A stretch of DNA of 64,000 bases, from contig CM077147.1 in assembly GCA_039583875.1 (NCBI GenBank), positions 154,589,846 through 154,653,845 on the forward strand, in the 5' to 3' direction. The DNA is from Platanthera guangdongensis (Eukaryota; Streptophyta; Magnoliopsida; Asparagales; Orchidaceae). Positions 22,224 through 34,435 of the stretch are shown piece after piece. The notes under the pieces are model-generated. The model saw only the letters and a list, made by a program, of their open reading frames with translations, had not been told where the DNA came from and did not search any database. The translations under genes were made by a program, and so were the position numbers. Positions within the stretch are counted from its first letter, which is position 1. Each line of letters starts with the position of its first letter.

Positions 22224-22759
22224 GCTTTGTGTTGATTTTCGATTGTCCGGCAAGAGCCCAATTTGATACGGGAGCTTCGCATTCCTTCTTGTCCGAAAGA
22301 TTCTTATCGCGCATCGGAGTCCCTTCCTCGATGACAAAAGACAAGTTGGATGTGTTGTTGCCCAATGGGTGCTCAATGCACGTAGATAGAATCTGTGTGG
22401 TAAAGATATATATTGGGGGCCAGGAGTTTGATTTGCGAGCGTCGGTACTGTCGTCAGTGGAGTTCGATATAATATTTGGTATGTACTGGCTCTCGGAGCA
22501 GCGGGCATGCATTGATTACAACCGAAAGGAGGTTAAGTTGGGACTGAATACTGATAGGGAGACTACATTTGTGGTCATGAATGGGTCGAGTAAGATTTTG
22601 GCATCGACCCTTCAGGTGATCAAGGCAGTTCGGTCTGGGGTAGAGTTGTTTGTCACATTAGTGCAGACTTCAATGCCTAATCCAAGTTTGGGCAGTATTC
22701 CTGTTGTGTTCGTGTATCCTGATGTGTTCCGAGATGATCTCCCAGGAGCCCCTCATTAG
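22224..22759 (+). pseudogene. Tekay 2 aspartic protease
   Basis: Active site FDTGASHSFLS is intact, followed by VLLPNG and FDIIFGMYWLSEQRA. The frame runs to a TAG at 22757-22759 in the linker to RT, where a CAG codon would fit. Matures Gag-Pol in the family. Likely in one frame with gag if 22146-22223 is spliced. Confidence 0.88.
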
Positions 22760-24987
22760 CGGGAGATTGATTTTACTATTGAGCTGGTGCCGGGTGCCAA
22801 GCTGGTGTCACGCTCTCCGTATCGGATAACGCCAAGAGAGATGGCGGAGCTGAAGGTGCAACTGCAAGAGTTGTTGGAGCAAGGGTATGTGCGTCCAAGT
22901 TCGTCGCCTTGGAGTGCACCGGTCCTCTTCATTAAGAATAAGGATGGGAGCTTGTGACTCTATATCGACTATCTGGAGTTGAACAAGCTTACGAAAAAGA
23001 ATAAGTATCTGATCCGAAGGATTGACGATCTATTTGATCAGTTGGTCGGGTAAATAGTATATTCGAAGTTAGATCAGAAATCTGGCTACTACCAATTAAG
23101 GATAAGGGAAAGCGACATCCCAAAGATATCGTTAAGCACACGGTTTGGGGATTATGAGTTCACGGTCATGCCGTTTCGGTTGACCAATGCACCATCCGTG
23201 TTTATGGATCTTAAGAACAGGATGTTTAGAGAGTACCTGGACTGTTTCGTGATAGTATTTATAGACGATATCTTGGTGTACTTGCAGTGTGAGGATGATC
23301 ACTACAAGAATCTACATATGGTGTTTGAGACGTTGAGAAGGAATCAGTTGTATGCTAAGTTCTCCAAGTGTGAGTTCTGGTTATCCTCGGTAGCATTCCT
23401 TGGTCATATTGTTAGTGGAAAAGGGATAGCGGTCGATCCGGCGAAGATAGTGGCGATACAGGAGTGGCCTGTGTTGTCTACAGTGGCGAAAGTCTGGAGC
23501 TTTCTGGGGCTTGCTGGCTACTACAGGAGCTTCGTAGAGAACATCTCGCGGATAGTGCTACCACTCACGACGTTGACAAGGAAGGATCAAAAGTTTGTGT
23601 GGTCGCTGGAGTGCGAGCAGGCTTTTGAAGAATTGAAGAGGCAGTTGACCACAATGCCTATATTATGTTCGCCGAGTGGGACCGAAGGGTTTAAAATCTA
23701 TAGTGATGCTTCGGGCAGTGGTTTGGGTTGTGTTCTGCTACAGCATGGGAGCGTGATAGCCTATTGTTCATGATAATTGAAGGTTCACGGGAGGAATTAT
23801 CTGGTTCATGACTTATAGTTAGCGGCCGTGATATTTGCTCTAAAGCTGTGGAGGCACTACTTGTACTGTGTGAAGGTCGATATCTACATTGATCATAAGA
23901 GCCTGAAGTACTTGTTAGATCAGAAGGACCTGAACATGAGGCAGCGGAGGTGGATGGAGTTCCTGGGGGACTACACCTTCGAGATACATTATGTGCCTGG
24001 GAAAGGAAATGCAGTGGCGGATGCATTGAGTCATAGGGCTCCTGCGCAGGCCAGCTGGTTGTCAGTACATGATGAGAGTTTGGTCCGTGATTTGGAGGCA
24101 TTATAGATCTCCTGCGTCGACAAGCAGATTAGTGCCGAGGCGAAATTGTATTGGACAGAGGTGCAGTATGACCTAGCTGATAGGGTTCGGCGGGCTTTGT
24201 TTCAGGATAGCAGCATGAAGCAGATCTTAGATGAATCTTTGGATGGGTCAAATTCCCAATTTGCTGTTGAGGATGGACTGCTATGGAGGAACGGTCGCCT
24301 ATGCGTCCCTAGTGTGGATAATCTTCGGGAGGAGTTGATGTACGAGGCTCATCATACCAAGTACTCAATCCACCCAGGGTGAATGATGATGTATAAAAAC
24401 ATGAAGAAGTTGTTCTGGTGTCCAGGATTAAAGAGGGATGTAGCATTTTATATGGCCAAGTGTCAAACATGTGCCTTGGTGAAGGCGGAGTGCCAGAAGC
24501 CCGGAGGTTTCTTGAAGTCCTTGCATATCCCGGAGTGGAAGTTCGACGACATTTCTATGGATTTTGTGCATGGTTTGCCAAAGTCATGGAGGGGAAATGA
24601 CTCCATCTGGGTGGTCATAGATAGATTGACAAAAGTGTCGCACTTCATCCCGAACAGGAAGGAAGATCCGGTGGAAAAGTTAGCCAAACGCTATATGGAT
24701 AATATTGTTCGATTGCATGGTGTGCCCCGCAGTATTGTTACTGACCGAGATGGACGCTTCACATCGAGAGACTGGAGGCTGGTGCATAGTCTGTTGGGAA
24801 CTAAGTTGAGTTTCAGCACAACCTTTTATCCACAGACAGATGGTCAGACCGAGAGGGTCAACAGGATGATGGAGGAAATGCTTCGCATGTGTGTCCTGGA
24901 TTTCAAAAAGCAGTGGGAAGATCACCTGTACATGGTGGAGTTTGCATATAACAATAGCTATCAAGCGAGTATTGGAATGGCGCCTTT
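22760..24987 (+). pseudogene. Tekay 2 RT, RNase H and integrase (truncated)
   Basis: Same frame as protease, interrupted by stops near 22956, 23051, 23771, 23816, 24103 and 24380, mostly at codons where CAA, CAG or CGA would fit. RT blocks: [21 protein letters not shown], catalytic FIDD near 23265, [11 protein letters not shown]. RNase [30 protein letters not shown]. Integrase: zinc region with CQTCALVKAEC, Asp in SMDFVHGLP, Asp in IVTDRDGRF, Glu in TDGQTERVNR. It ends after ASIGMAPF at the junction, so the C-terminal and chromodomain parts are lost. Confidence 0.88.
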
Positions 24988-25050
24988 CTGTATATTATTG
25001 ACTTGTGTGCCTTCTTCAAATCTAGGACATTGTGATCAATGGACCCAACA
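24988..25050 (-). mobile_element. Remnant of copia A 5' LTR (first 63 bp)
   Basis: Read on the minus strand it begins TGTTGGG and continues like the first 63 bases of the copia B LTR (43717-43779). It abuts B's RT gene on one side and truncated Tekay 2 on the other. Best read as the outer end of copia A, inserted into B; the rest was deleted with the Tekay 2 3' part. Confidence 0.6.
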
Positions 25051-25290
25051 GTCACCATTCAGGAAAGCTGACTTCAAATCCATTTGGTAGACCTTAAATT
25101 CTTTGTAAGCAGCATATGCAAGGAACAATCTTATGGCTTCAAGTCTAGCTACCAGTGCAAAGGTTTGATCAAAGTCAATACTTTTTTCTTGCATGTACCC
25201 TTTAACTCCCAGTCTAGAATTAGTCTTGATTATACCAGTATTTTTCATCTAGCTTGTTTTTATATATCCATTTGGTTCCTATGATGTTCT
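25051..25290 (-). pseudogene. Copia B reverse transcriptase fragment
   Basis: N-terminal copia [27 protein letters not shown] and YQMDLKSAFLNG, the first catalytic region. It stops right after FLNG at the junction with the LTR remnant. The YVDD box and thumb are missing. Confidence 0.85.
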
Positions 25291-25299
25291 GTCCTTGAG

Positions 25300-25789
25300 G
25301 TCTGGGAACCATCTTCTAGACATTACACCATTTGAACTAGTTCAATTCTTCTTGCATAGTCACTATCCAGAATGGGTCTATATTAGCTTCTTCAAACTTC
25401 TTGGGCTTTATCTAAGATAGGAAGCTTGGGTTCATAGCTATATTGAGATTTTTGGTCCTTGTGATCACACCTTGGCTTCCATTCCCAATTATCAATTCTC
25501 TATGGTGGTATCTTAAATGTCTAACAACTACTGGTAGCCTCTCTCTAGCTCCTTGAATTTTAGCTTCAATGGTTTGGGGTTTTTCTTCTATCTACATTCC
25601 AGCTAGTCCTTCTTTTGTGATGAGCACACCATCATCCTTTTTCTTGTTGAGATGGAAGTGTGTCTTCAATGCTCAGCTTGTCTATTCTAAATTCTGCACA
25701 CACAAAACTTGAAAAGCATGACAACTCATTGTGAATCATGGAAGTTTCATCAAATACAACATTTATAGTCTCTTTTACAACCTGATTTT
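25300..25789 (-). other. Decayed linker between integrase and RT, copia B
   Basis: No clean frame. By position it should hold the integrase C-terminus and variable linker of copia Pol. Nothing else recognised. Confidence 0.5.
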
Positions 25790-26500
25790 TCAAGTTGTAG
25801 ATACTATAGGCTTTGTTCTAGTGTTGTACCCAACAAAAATAAACTCATAGTATTTTCTAACAAATTTGGTCAAGTAAGACTTCTCATTGTTCAGCACAAA
25901 ACACTTGCTTCCAAAAATTCTGAAATAGGCTAGATTTGGTTTTCTGTCATTCATTAGCTCATAGGGAGTCTTCTTGTGGTATTTGTTTATAGAGGCCCTA
26001 TTTTGGACATGACATGATGTGTTCACTGCCTCAACCCAGAAATTTTTGGGAGATTAGTGTCACTCAGTATGGTTCTTCTAACCTCAATGAGAGTTCTATT
26101 TTTCCTCTCGGCAATACGATTTTCCTGGGGTGTTCTCGGAGAGGAGACTTCTTGAAAGAAACCTTGCTCTTTGCAGAAGTTTGTCATGATTTCAGACTAA
26201 AACTTTGTGTCATGGTCACTTCTAATTTTGACCACAGTGCAGCCCTTTTCATTCTGAATTTGCTAAAGAAAAATCACAAAGTTGTCTAAAGTATCAGACT
26301 TTCTCTTAAAAAAGAATACCCAAGTAAATCTAGATGAGTCATCAACTATCACAAAAGTGTAGATTTTCCCACCTAGATTATGAATTGGCATAGGACCAAA
26401 TAAGTCCCTATGAAGGAGGTAGTGACACCTTCTCAGAATCCTTGGACCCAATGCTTTTGAAGGAAGCCTTTGTTTGCTTGCCCTTTTGGAATGCACAACA
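25790..26500 (-). pseudogene. Copia B integrase, frameshifted
   Basis: Two pieces. 26263-26496 has HRDLFGPMPIHNLGGKIYTFVIVDDSSRFTW, the first Asp region of the copia integrase core. 25790-26026 has NKYHKKTPYELMNDRKPNLAYFRIFGSKC, the C-terminal part of the core. Between them (26027-26262) the frame is lost, although ERKNRTL-like and TPQENR-like words can still be read around 26090-26130. Confidence 0.8.
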
Positions 26501-26602
26501 AATGCCCTCTTTGGTGCATTTCAAATTGGGTCCATTTCTGTCCAACCGTTCACTGAAGAGCTTCATGATAGACTTGTAGTTCAAGTGAGCAAGCCTTTGG
26601 TG

Positions 26603-27109
26603 TCATTGCACATAATAAGAGTCTTTCTTATTTGCTACAAGGCAAACTGGAGAATTTGAATCTACACAAAGAAAATTAAGACAAGAAATATTTCCACTCC
26701 CGGTGCTAGTCAGAATGATCTCTTGGTTAGTTAACTTTTTGATTAGGCACTTATCCTTGTATGAAACAATGACATAGCCTATATCACAGAGTTGGCTTAT
26801 GCTGATTAAATTATGTTGCAATCCTTCCATAAAAGCCACTTTTGTGAAGGTGACTATGTCATTGGTGATCATACCATAGCCTTGAGTCACTCCTCTATCT
26901 GAACCACCAAATATAACTATGGGTCCATTTTTTACTGGAGTGAAATCTTTCAAATAGCTCCTTGTTCCAGTCATGTGCCTAAAACATCTATTGTCCAAGT
27001 ACCAGATATGCATCTGATTGGTGCTTCGACATACCTGCAAAAAATATTTAGTTTGCCTTAGGTACCCAAATAAATTTGGGTCCTTGGTTCTTGTTAGACT
27101 TTGGTGCAC
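26603..27109 (-). pseudogene. Copia B protease end and GAG-pre-integrase domain
   Basis: Reads MHIWYLDNRCFRHMTGTRSY, then VIFGGSDRGVTQGYG and LQHNLISISQLCD. The family has WYLDSGCSRHMTG, so the active Ser/Gly are replaced (DNR). Just upstream lies an acceptor-like TTTTTTGCAG with a stop (27035-27056). Confidence 0.82.
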
Positions 27110-27130
27110 TCAGTCCAACAAGGATATATT

Positions 27131-29564
27131 TTGCTGGTTTTGATTTCATAGCATGGGCTACTATTAGATTAAACTAGCAATTTACGGCACTAAGTACCCT
27201 ACCTTGCCATAACACCAACATTCATGGGTGTTGTACCTTCTCTTCTAAACATTCCTAAAGGTGGGTGGAGCATCATAATGCATTTGTTCAGCTGAGAAGA
27301 TAGCAGCTTTCTTCCTTTTTCCTTCAGCTAGAATCTGACTGAATGTTAGATGGCAAGCAGGTTCTCTTGACTGAATCTGTTTGACAGTTACATGTGTCTG
27401 GTTTATAGATTACATGGTGTTGATGACATCAAAAATGGTTAAGTGAGATTTGATTGCAGACTTGCCATTTGCCAGCTTTTTTGATAGAGGTTTTTGGGAT
27501 GAGGCCACTGCCTTACCCTTGAGTGTGGGGGTTATAACACCAAATACAAACGGTCCATGATATGCCATTTGAATTTCTTCATGATGGGCTTTTAAAGCAA
27601 TCAACCTCATGCCCTTTCTCCTCTCATTATAAGGTGCATTATTTCCCCAACTTGAGGAACATCCATTCTTCTAGTGACCATATATATTATCATGGTCATA
27701 CCTATTATAAAGGAATACTACCTTCTTAAAAGTTTTTGAGGCATAATTGGAGCCTTTCCTTTTGGCATAAGTTGCTCCAGAATTCCACTTGAATCCTAAT
27801 CCCCTTCTATTATTTTGGAAGGAGAAGGTATCAATGAGTAGTAATACTCTCTTGGGCTTGGAGAATTTCTCCACTAGTTTCATCTCTTTGAGGAGCTTCT
27901 CTTCAAGATTCGTAATGATCTTGCTCTTCTGGCTAATGGTGCTCACTTGGATAATGGTGATTGTTTTCAGCTGACTTATCTCTTTGCTCATTTGAGCTAG
28001 CTAAGAAGTTGACTCAGATTGCCTGTTGTAGTGAAGCAATCATCTCTTCAGCTTGCCTCTTGATAAGCTTTCTGCTCTTCTTCAAAGCTTTCAGGAGAAC
28101 ACCATATTTATCAATCAATTGATTGACATCATATTCAGGTTCTAATTAATCCTCCTCATTGGATGAAGAGGATGCCTCAGAATCTGGGCCAGTTTCATAA
28201 TCAGATTCTGAAGAAGACATGGTTGAAATGATTACCTCATCAGGATCAAATTTATCATGATTTTCTTCAGTCATGGTCATGAGTATGTAGTATTCTTCAT
28301 CTTCATAGTCACTATCAGTGGAGGACAGTGGTGTCCGTATACCTACCTTGGTTGCTGGGTGATATGTATCCTTTTCCATAGGAATAGACCAATGTAGGCA
28401 TTTTCATCTTTAGATTCTGAAGTCTCAGAATCACTATCAGACAGGCCTGATTTCTTCTTAACCAAGAAGTTCATGTCTATCTTTTTGTCCTTATGATACT
28501 TCTTATCATCAGACCTCTTGCTCTCTTTCCAATTAATAGGACAGTTGGCAATGGCATGTCCCGACCTGTTGCAATAGTAGCAAACAACATAAGTTTTAAA
28601 TTGTTTTTTCTGTTTAAACACATACTTTTCTCCACTGGGCTCCTTTCTAGATCTGTCATTGTTAACTTAGGGCTACATTGAGCTGGATCTAATGGTGGCC
28701 TTGTTCTTCCACTGTCTTCTTCTGCTCAACATCTTTTTGAACTGCTTGGATAATAAGGTTAGTTCTATATCAGACAGCTCAACTTCTGATGAGTTGGGTG
28801 CAGAGCTTTCTGACTCAACAGCCCTTCTTGGGGTAGGAGTCTTCTCTCTGCTCCTTCTAGTGGTTTCAGCTTTGAAGGACACTAACTTCTCTCTACTGAA
28901 TGACTTGGCAGATTCTTAATTAGCCTTTCTGGATTTCAGCTGAAGTTCATGTGATAGCAACTTGCCAAACAGATTTTGTGGCAGAGTGTTGGCTAAGTTG
29001 TATACCTCCCTTATGGCACAAATCTTGGTGTCCCACTCTTTGTTGAGTGAACTCGGGAATTTTTCATTCAGTTCATAGTTGGAGAATTATCTGTCATAAG
29101 TCTTCAAATAATTCATAATTCAAAAGAACTTCTCATAGCACACAACTATGGAATTCTTCGTGTCTGGTCTAAAAGTCTCATACTATTAATTTAGAAAGAT
29201 TTTTTGTCATCCCTCACTTCCTCAATCCCCTCCATGTAGAAAATCATAGAGTCTCACATTTCCTTTACAATCGTGTAGTGTACAAGATTCTGAAAGGTTG
29301 AGTCATCTATAGCACTAACTATAATGTAGACATAACCGCCTCATCCTTTGTCATTTCTAAGTATTTCTTTGGGATCTTGATTTTGGCATCAATTATTGAG
29401 ACTATTATGAGAATGAATGGTCCATCTTTCACTATAATAAAGATCCTAGGATTTGAGGCTTCCATGAATAGCTTCATCCTTTCCTTCCATATTCCAAAGT
29501 TTTCCTTCCTACAGATTAGACGCTCCATAGAACTCAGCTCTTTATAGTTCTCAATAGAAGCCAT
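27131..29564 (-). pseudogene. Copia B gag
   Basis: ATG at 29564 (MASIENYKELSSMERLICRKENFGIWKERMK), the UBN2-like N-terminus of copia gag, broken near 29319. The middle is full of frameshifts (28882-28673 has the variable Ser-rich part). A zinc knuckle CYYCNRSGHAIANC (intact CX2CX4HX4C) lies at about 28560-28600, followed by SDDKKYHKDKKID and an acidic Ser-rich tail. A further piece at 27410-27991 leads to the protease. Gag makes the particle. Confidence 0.83.
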
Positions 29565-29626
29565 GATGATTAACTTTTACTACCCTTGGGGATCTTGTTT
29601 AGACTGTTAGGTCTTTATTGAACAAC

Positions 29627-29631
29627 CTCGC
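29627..29631. repeat. Target-site duplication of copia C, left (CTCGC)
   Basis: Pairs with CTTGC at 42082-42086; one transition apart. Confidence 0.8.
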
Positions 29632-30470
29632 TGAAAGTAAGGGTTAGATATGAAATACTCTAGATGGGGGGGGTGAATATAGTATTTAGGGTTTATAAAA
29701 CTTTTTGCTAATTAACAAATCAGTCCTAAGATAATTCAATCTATCACTGGTGCTGTAGAAATTAAATTAAATACCACAAACACAGCAAACCTAAGCCACA
29801 CAGCCACAGCAAAAACAAAAGAAAAAGTGAAACCAGAAAACACAAGAATTTTATATTGGTTCCCCAACCTTGGTATATCCACTCTTCTACCACCCTAGTA
29901 GGAATCCACTCAGGTTTTTGATCAGGTGACTGCCACCAATGAGCTTTTGATCAGGTGCTTAAAAACCAATACTCAAGTCTTTTGATCAGGTGACTTGCAA
30001 CTAGGAATAAATTTTGAAGGGAGTTAAGAACCCTTTATACAGTGGGGGATGAGAGAGTGATTATGTCTTCTCTTTCTCAAATATAACTGAGAATACTTTA
30101 GTGGATCTTGATTTTGACAAAGCTCCCCTTGAGATATAGATTTGTTCAGGAAGGATGGAGCTTTGCTTTAGGGTGAGTAGGCCTTCAATATTTTAGCCTT
30201 GACCAGCAGCTATCCAGGTGCTTTTTGATTGATATAGTAATTGTTGTCCTTTGAAAAATCCTGGGATGAAGACAGAAGAAGACTCTTGATTTAAATGGTT
30301 TTTCTTCTTCTTCAGCTTGATGTTCTTTCTCTGGTCAAGGGCGAGGGCTTCTTGTTCTCTGTTACTGTATGGTTGATGTTACTTTATTGTGCTCTACGTG
30401 TTCTCCTGAGAAGAAGGAAGAAAACCCCTATTGTTGTCTTATGTGTGCTGCTGGAAGGAAGAAGAAAATT

Positions 30471-30480
30471 GTTTTTTATA
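30471..30480 (-). promoter_or_regulatory. TATA box, copia C 3' LTR
   Basis: TATAAAAAAC on the minus strand, matching 40958-40967 in the other LTR. Confidence 0.6.
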
Positions 30481-30774
30481 TTTCCAGTGAAATCTTTCTT
30501 CTAAATTTTGAATTTCTTCCTTCAATTAATGCTGACGGCCTGGAGAATATTTGCATTGATTGATTTCCCCAACTGTCCCATGGAAAAACGGCAAGCAATA
30601 ATCCTAATGAAATCTATAATCAATGTTGCGTCTAACGGTAATATTCAGAGAATATTTAACATTGATTACTCGGGAATTATTGCAATAAATTAAGGACAGA
30701 GGGAGGGAAATTTCCAAGTCAGGAACTGCGCAGAAATCGTTGAGCAGAGAACATAATTCATTTACCTGGATCCA

Positions 30775-31050
30775 GAGTTCGTCAAGCTGCAAAGTCAAGT
30801 TCGTCGACCAGATAATAGTTGTTCGTCGAGCTGAGTTCTAAGACTGAAAATAGTGTTCGTCGGCTTGAGAACTAAATCCGTCTACTGGAGTTGAGAGAAA
30901 TTCTGGACTTGTAATGTTGAAATATAGTGTCCATAAATTGTCGACCTGAGTATCAAGTTCGTCGAGCTCAGCTCATAGAATTTTCTCTGAGTTCGTCGAG
31001 CTGAGCACGGGCTGTCGTTCGACCTGAGTTCGACGAACGTCGAACTCATT
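30775..31050 (-). repeat. TTCGTCGA palindromic array, copia C 3' LTR
   Basis: Repeated words TTCGTCGA, CTCAGCTCGACGAA (sense strand) and paired GTTCGACGAAC. Upstream of the TATA box in the sense of transcription. Confidence 0.88.
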
Positions 31051-31239
31051 TTCCTGAGTCTTTGGAAATCTCTAAGTCTTGAGTCTTTTTGCAGTATGTT
31101 GATGGCTGGTCCATATGCAGTGTTGATTCCAAGGACATGGCTTAAACTCTAGGACACAAACATGACCCTAGCTATACATTGTTGGGTCAAACATCCTAGT
31201 TTAGTGAACCTAGCCCAAATCCAAACTAGGGATCGAACA

Positions 31240-31258
31240 ATCTCCTCCTATTTGGGTG
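31240..31258 (-). other. Polypurine tract, copia C
   Basis: On minus: CACCCAAATAGGAGGAGAT, directly before the LTR start TGTTCG. Confidence 0.85.
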
Positions 31259-31454
31259 AGGTCACTAATTACAGACTCACATTAATAACAAAGCAATAAA
31301 AGATATATCTGGCAGGAATTTTAACATATGCAACAGATATATATGTACATAGAAAGCTTTATATCAATGCATAAATAATCAGTTTTTAGAGTAACAGAAA
31401 GACTGAAAATTGTTCATAATTTATTTCTTCTTCCTTTGTTCCTTGTGCTTCTCT

Positions 31455-34335
31455 TTAGTTTTTTCTCCTGGACTGTGTAAACTTGATTTCCCTATTAGGA
31501 TCAGCTACTTGAGCTTTTGTCATTGTCATGTCAGCAGCTCCAATGATATTTAGGGAAATGGCCCTTGACACTACAGCTTCAGGATGCAGTTTCATATAAT
31601 CATCAACATTAAAGAATTTGTTAGCCTTAGCAAACCTGTTAAGCTCTTCCTTTCTGTACTTGAACATTGTAGTATATTCAGATGGATCCTTCCCTTCAGC
31701 TTTTGCTCTGTTAATCATGGATAGGCCAACCAATTCCTGGAACCTGGCCATCCTAGCAGTTGTAGTTGTCTCAGGATCTTCAAATGGTACAGGAGGGGAA
31801 GCAGGTCTCTTGGGGCTTTCAGGCTTTTGATGTTCAGTGAATTGTTGTTGTTGATGCTGTTGATGTTGCTGCTTGCTAGATGAATAATGCCTTTGATGGT
31901 TGCTTCCTAAAGAGGAGGACCTACCCTGATGTCTTTGATAGGTTTGAAACTGGGTAGTCCTCTGAGTTGAAGAATTGGAAGCACCAACAGTAGGCGGAGG
32001 AGGAGGAGGAGGATCCTTTCTGTATTTTTGAGGAGGTGGGGAATATCTCCTGCTTTTCTTCCTTTCTTTCTATTGATTTTTGGACAGCCACATCCATGCT
32101 GGCATGCCCTTATAGGGTGTGATCTTCTGGAGTATATAGTATGGAGTGTCATTTGTTGTATTTGGTTTTGGGGCAGGAGGTGGAGGAGCTTTCCTCTTCT
32201 TAGATACTTTCTTTTTCTTAGGCTCATCATCTGAGTCCTCTTCATCATCATCCTCATCATCAGAATCCTGAGAAGTATCATACAAATCATCAATAGCTTT
32301 TAGTACTGATTTGTCAATGGGCTTTTTAGCCTGAATATGAGCTGGAGGAGGAGCTGAAACTAGAATGAGAGGGCTATACAGAATAGTGCTTTCAGCCACT
32401 GTTTTATTTTCTTCTTCTATATCAGCCATGATCAATGCATCAAGATCAGGCATGAGTGAATCATCCATAACAAAAACTTGAGCAGGAGGAGATGAGATAA
32501 TGGGGGAAACATCTCTGGGAGGAGATGGAATAGTTCGAAACTCTGTTGTAACAAAACTAGCCTTTAGTTGCTTGGCAACCTTTGGGCTTATGAGAGAGGT
32601 GTATGGGACTATAACCAAAGATGGCTTGATGCTGTACTCTGGAAGGTTATTAAAATAAGTTGTATCAAAACTACTCAGTAAATTTAAAAGATCAACTGTG
32701 AGATTTATAATAAAATCACCAGCAATTGTTATTTCCTATGGGACCTACTCATCTATTTCCATATTAGATTCAATAAAATGAATTAAATCAAATAAATCTT
32801 GATCAACATCTGCTTCTGCTGCTGCTTTTTCTGCTGTGTATGCTGCTGCATCTACTACTACTACTATTGGTTCTACTGCTGCTGTTACTGCTGCTACTGT
32901 TGTTGCTGCTGCTGCTTCTTCTTCTTCATAGAGTATCTCCGCCTGCCTGGTTTCAGTGGATACTGAAGCCAGGCCCCTAACTGAAGAGGAAGGAGCAGAA
33001 AGAGCAGATATTTTTGCAGCTAGGGAGGAAATGGAAGTAACAAGAGGTGAAATGACCTCTGCTGTAATGGTTTTAAGAAGAGGAGTGAGAACTGCAATGA
33101 GTGGTGGTATGATGGAGGGATCCAATAGTGGAGATGCAGAGGGTTGTGCAGAAGGTGTAGTAGTGGAGACAGAAGGAGGGATGGAAGATACTGGTGGAGG
33201 AGGAGGTGGTGCATCTTACATTGGTTCATCCTGAGGAGAAGGAGTATGAAGGGGGAGGAAAGCAGATTAAAGGATGGGATGTTGGCCAGATGGTGGGGTA
33301 AGGGAGATGAAGGTGGTGATGTAATGGGTGTACCATGGGGAGATGGAGTATGAGTGTGGGATGGAATTTGTACATCATGTTGGAAGGTGGGTGAGGTATG
33401 AAGGGGAACATGAGTTGGAGATATATGAATTGGGGATAATGGAGGTGTAGGCATATGGACTGTAGTGTGAGCTGTGGAGGGTAGTTGGTGTACCACTTGA
33501 GAATGAGGTTGGATTGCTGGAGATAATGGAGGTGGAGGAGGGAGATCATCAATAGTGTGGGGAGTGGCTAAACCAGCCCTGGTACTCTCAGAAGCCTGGT
33601 GGAGGAGGAAGAAGCCTTGAAGGGCTTGGTGATGGTCTTATCCCACCTGCCAAATAGGGCACAGGTGAGCCTCTTGTAGGCATTGATGAATATGGTCGGG
33701 GAGACCAGAGATTCAACATCCTTTTCCTTTAGGAAGATCCCTAAGATCCTTCCAAAACAAATCTCCTTTTTATTGTTCTTTTTCTTAATCAGCTCAAACA
33801 GAATCTAAGCCCAGTTCACCTGCTTCTTGTTTACTATTGCACACATCACCATGAATTGATGCCTGGTTATGTAATCATGTGCAGTGTGTTTACCCAGCAA
33901 CACTTTCCCCACAATGTCTGCTAGAAATTTAAACTCAGTAGACAGGTGTTTTTTCAGCAATTTATTTGGGGTTTCTCCAGAATAACCCATCATACTCAGC
34001 ATCACATCAAATTCCTCAGTATCAATTTATAACTCTTCTTCACCGTTAATTAATCCAAAAATTTCTGTTAGAACGGCGGGAGTAAGTGGAACGTCATTAC
34101 TAGAGATTGTTCTAGTCATAGAGTTCTCATCTGTGGTGGAAGAAGTATAAACCCACTCTCTGATCTCAGCGCAAGATATCTTGATCTTGATGGACAACAG
34201 ATTCTTCAACTACTGTTCTTCAAGGAGTTTCAGGATATCCAGGAAGATTGGGACTGAATGTTAGAAGGAATCAAAATCGACATCAAACCCAGTGTCGAAT
34301 TTCATTGCTACGAGGCTGCCTGCTGGAATCGCCAT
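31455..34335 (-). pseudogene. Copia C third ORF (Sirevirus 3' ORF, 'env-like' position)
   Basis: ATG at 34335. About 960 codons in two frames (34335 to about 33580, then about 33230 to 31455), with stops at 34263, 34213, 34027, 33805, 33222, 32745 and 32070. The N-terminal 250 residues (VPLTPAVLTEIFGL, LLGKHTAHDYITRHQFMVMCAI) resemble the plant 'transposon protein' domain found in repeats (Transposase_32-like). Then Pro-rich stretches, a helical Ala/Leu segment, a run of acidic residues followed by the NLS-like KKKKVSKKRK, a Gln-rich part and a charged C-terminus. No clear signal peptide or strong membrane anchor. Function unknown; nuclear role is only suggested. Confidence 0.7.
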
Positions 34336-34435
34336 TAGTTCACCTACAAGAGAAAACCAAATATCAAGTACAAGGGAACTGGATGTGCGGGATGGAGGTC
34401 GAAGAAAACCTAGATATAAGGTTTTCCAGAATATG

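Larger units (their letters stand above)
18815..24987 (+). mobile_element. Second Tekay-like element (Tekay 2), 3' truncated
   Basis: 5' LTR, PBS, gag, protease, RT, RNase H and integrase to the middle of the domain, then an abrupt junction at about 24987. The 3' LTR is absent. Inserted in copia A; TCCTC (18810-18814) is the expected target-site copy but the other one is lost. Same lineage as Tekay 1, another subfamily: proteins and parts of the LTR align, the LTR is 440 bp shorter and lacks the double-hairpin array. Confidence 0.9.
29632..31239 (-). mobile_element. 3' LTR of copia C
   Basis: 1,608 bp; on the minus strand TGTTCGATCCC...TTACTTTCA. Collinear with 40119-42081 but about 355 bp shorter, the loss lying in the TTCGTCGA word array (here 30775-31050). 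TATAAAAAAC on minus at 30471-30480. Confidence 0.92.

Noticed and set aside
31455..34335. Host gene captured by copia C
   Set aside because: It sits exactly between RNase H and the polypurine tract, has no intron pattern, and copia G has a similar tail; a family ORF is more likely.
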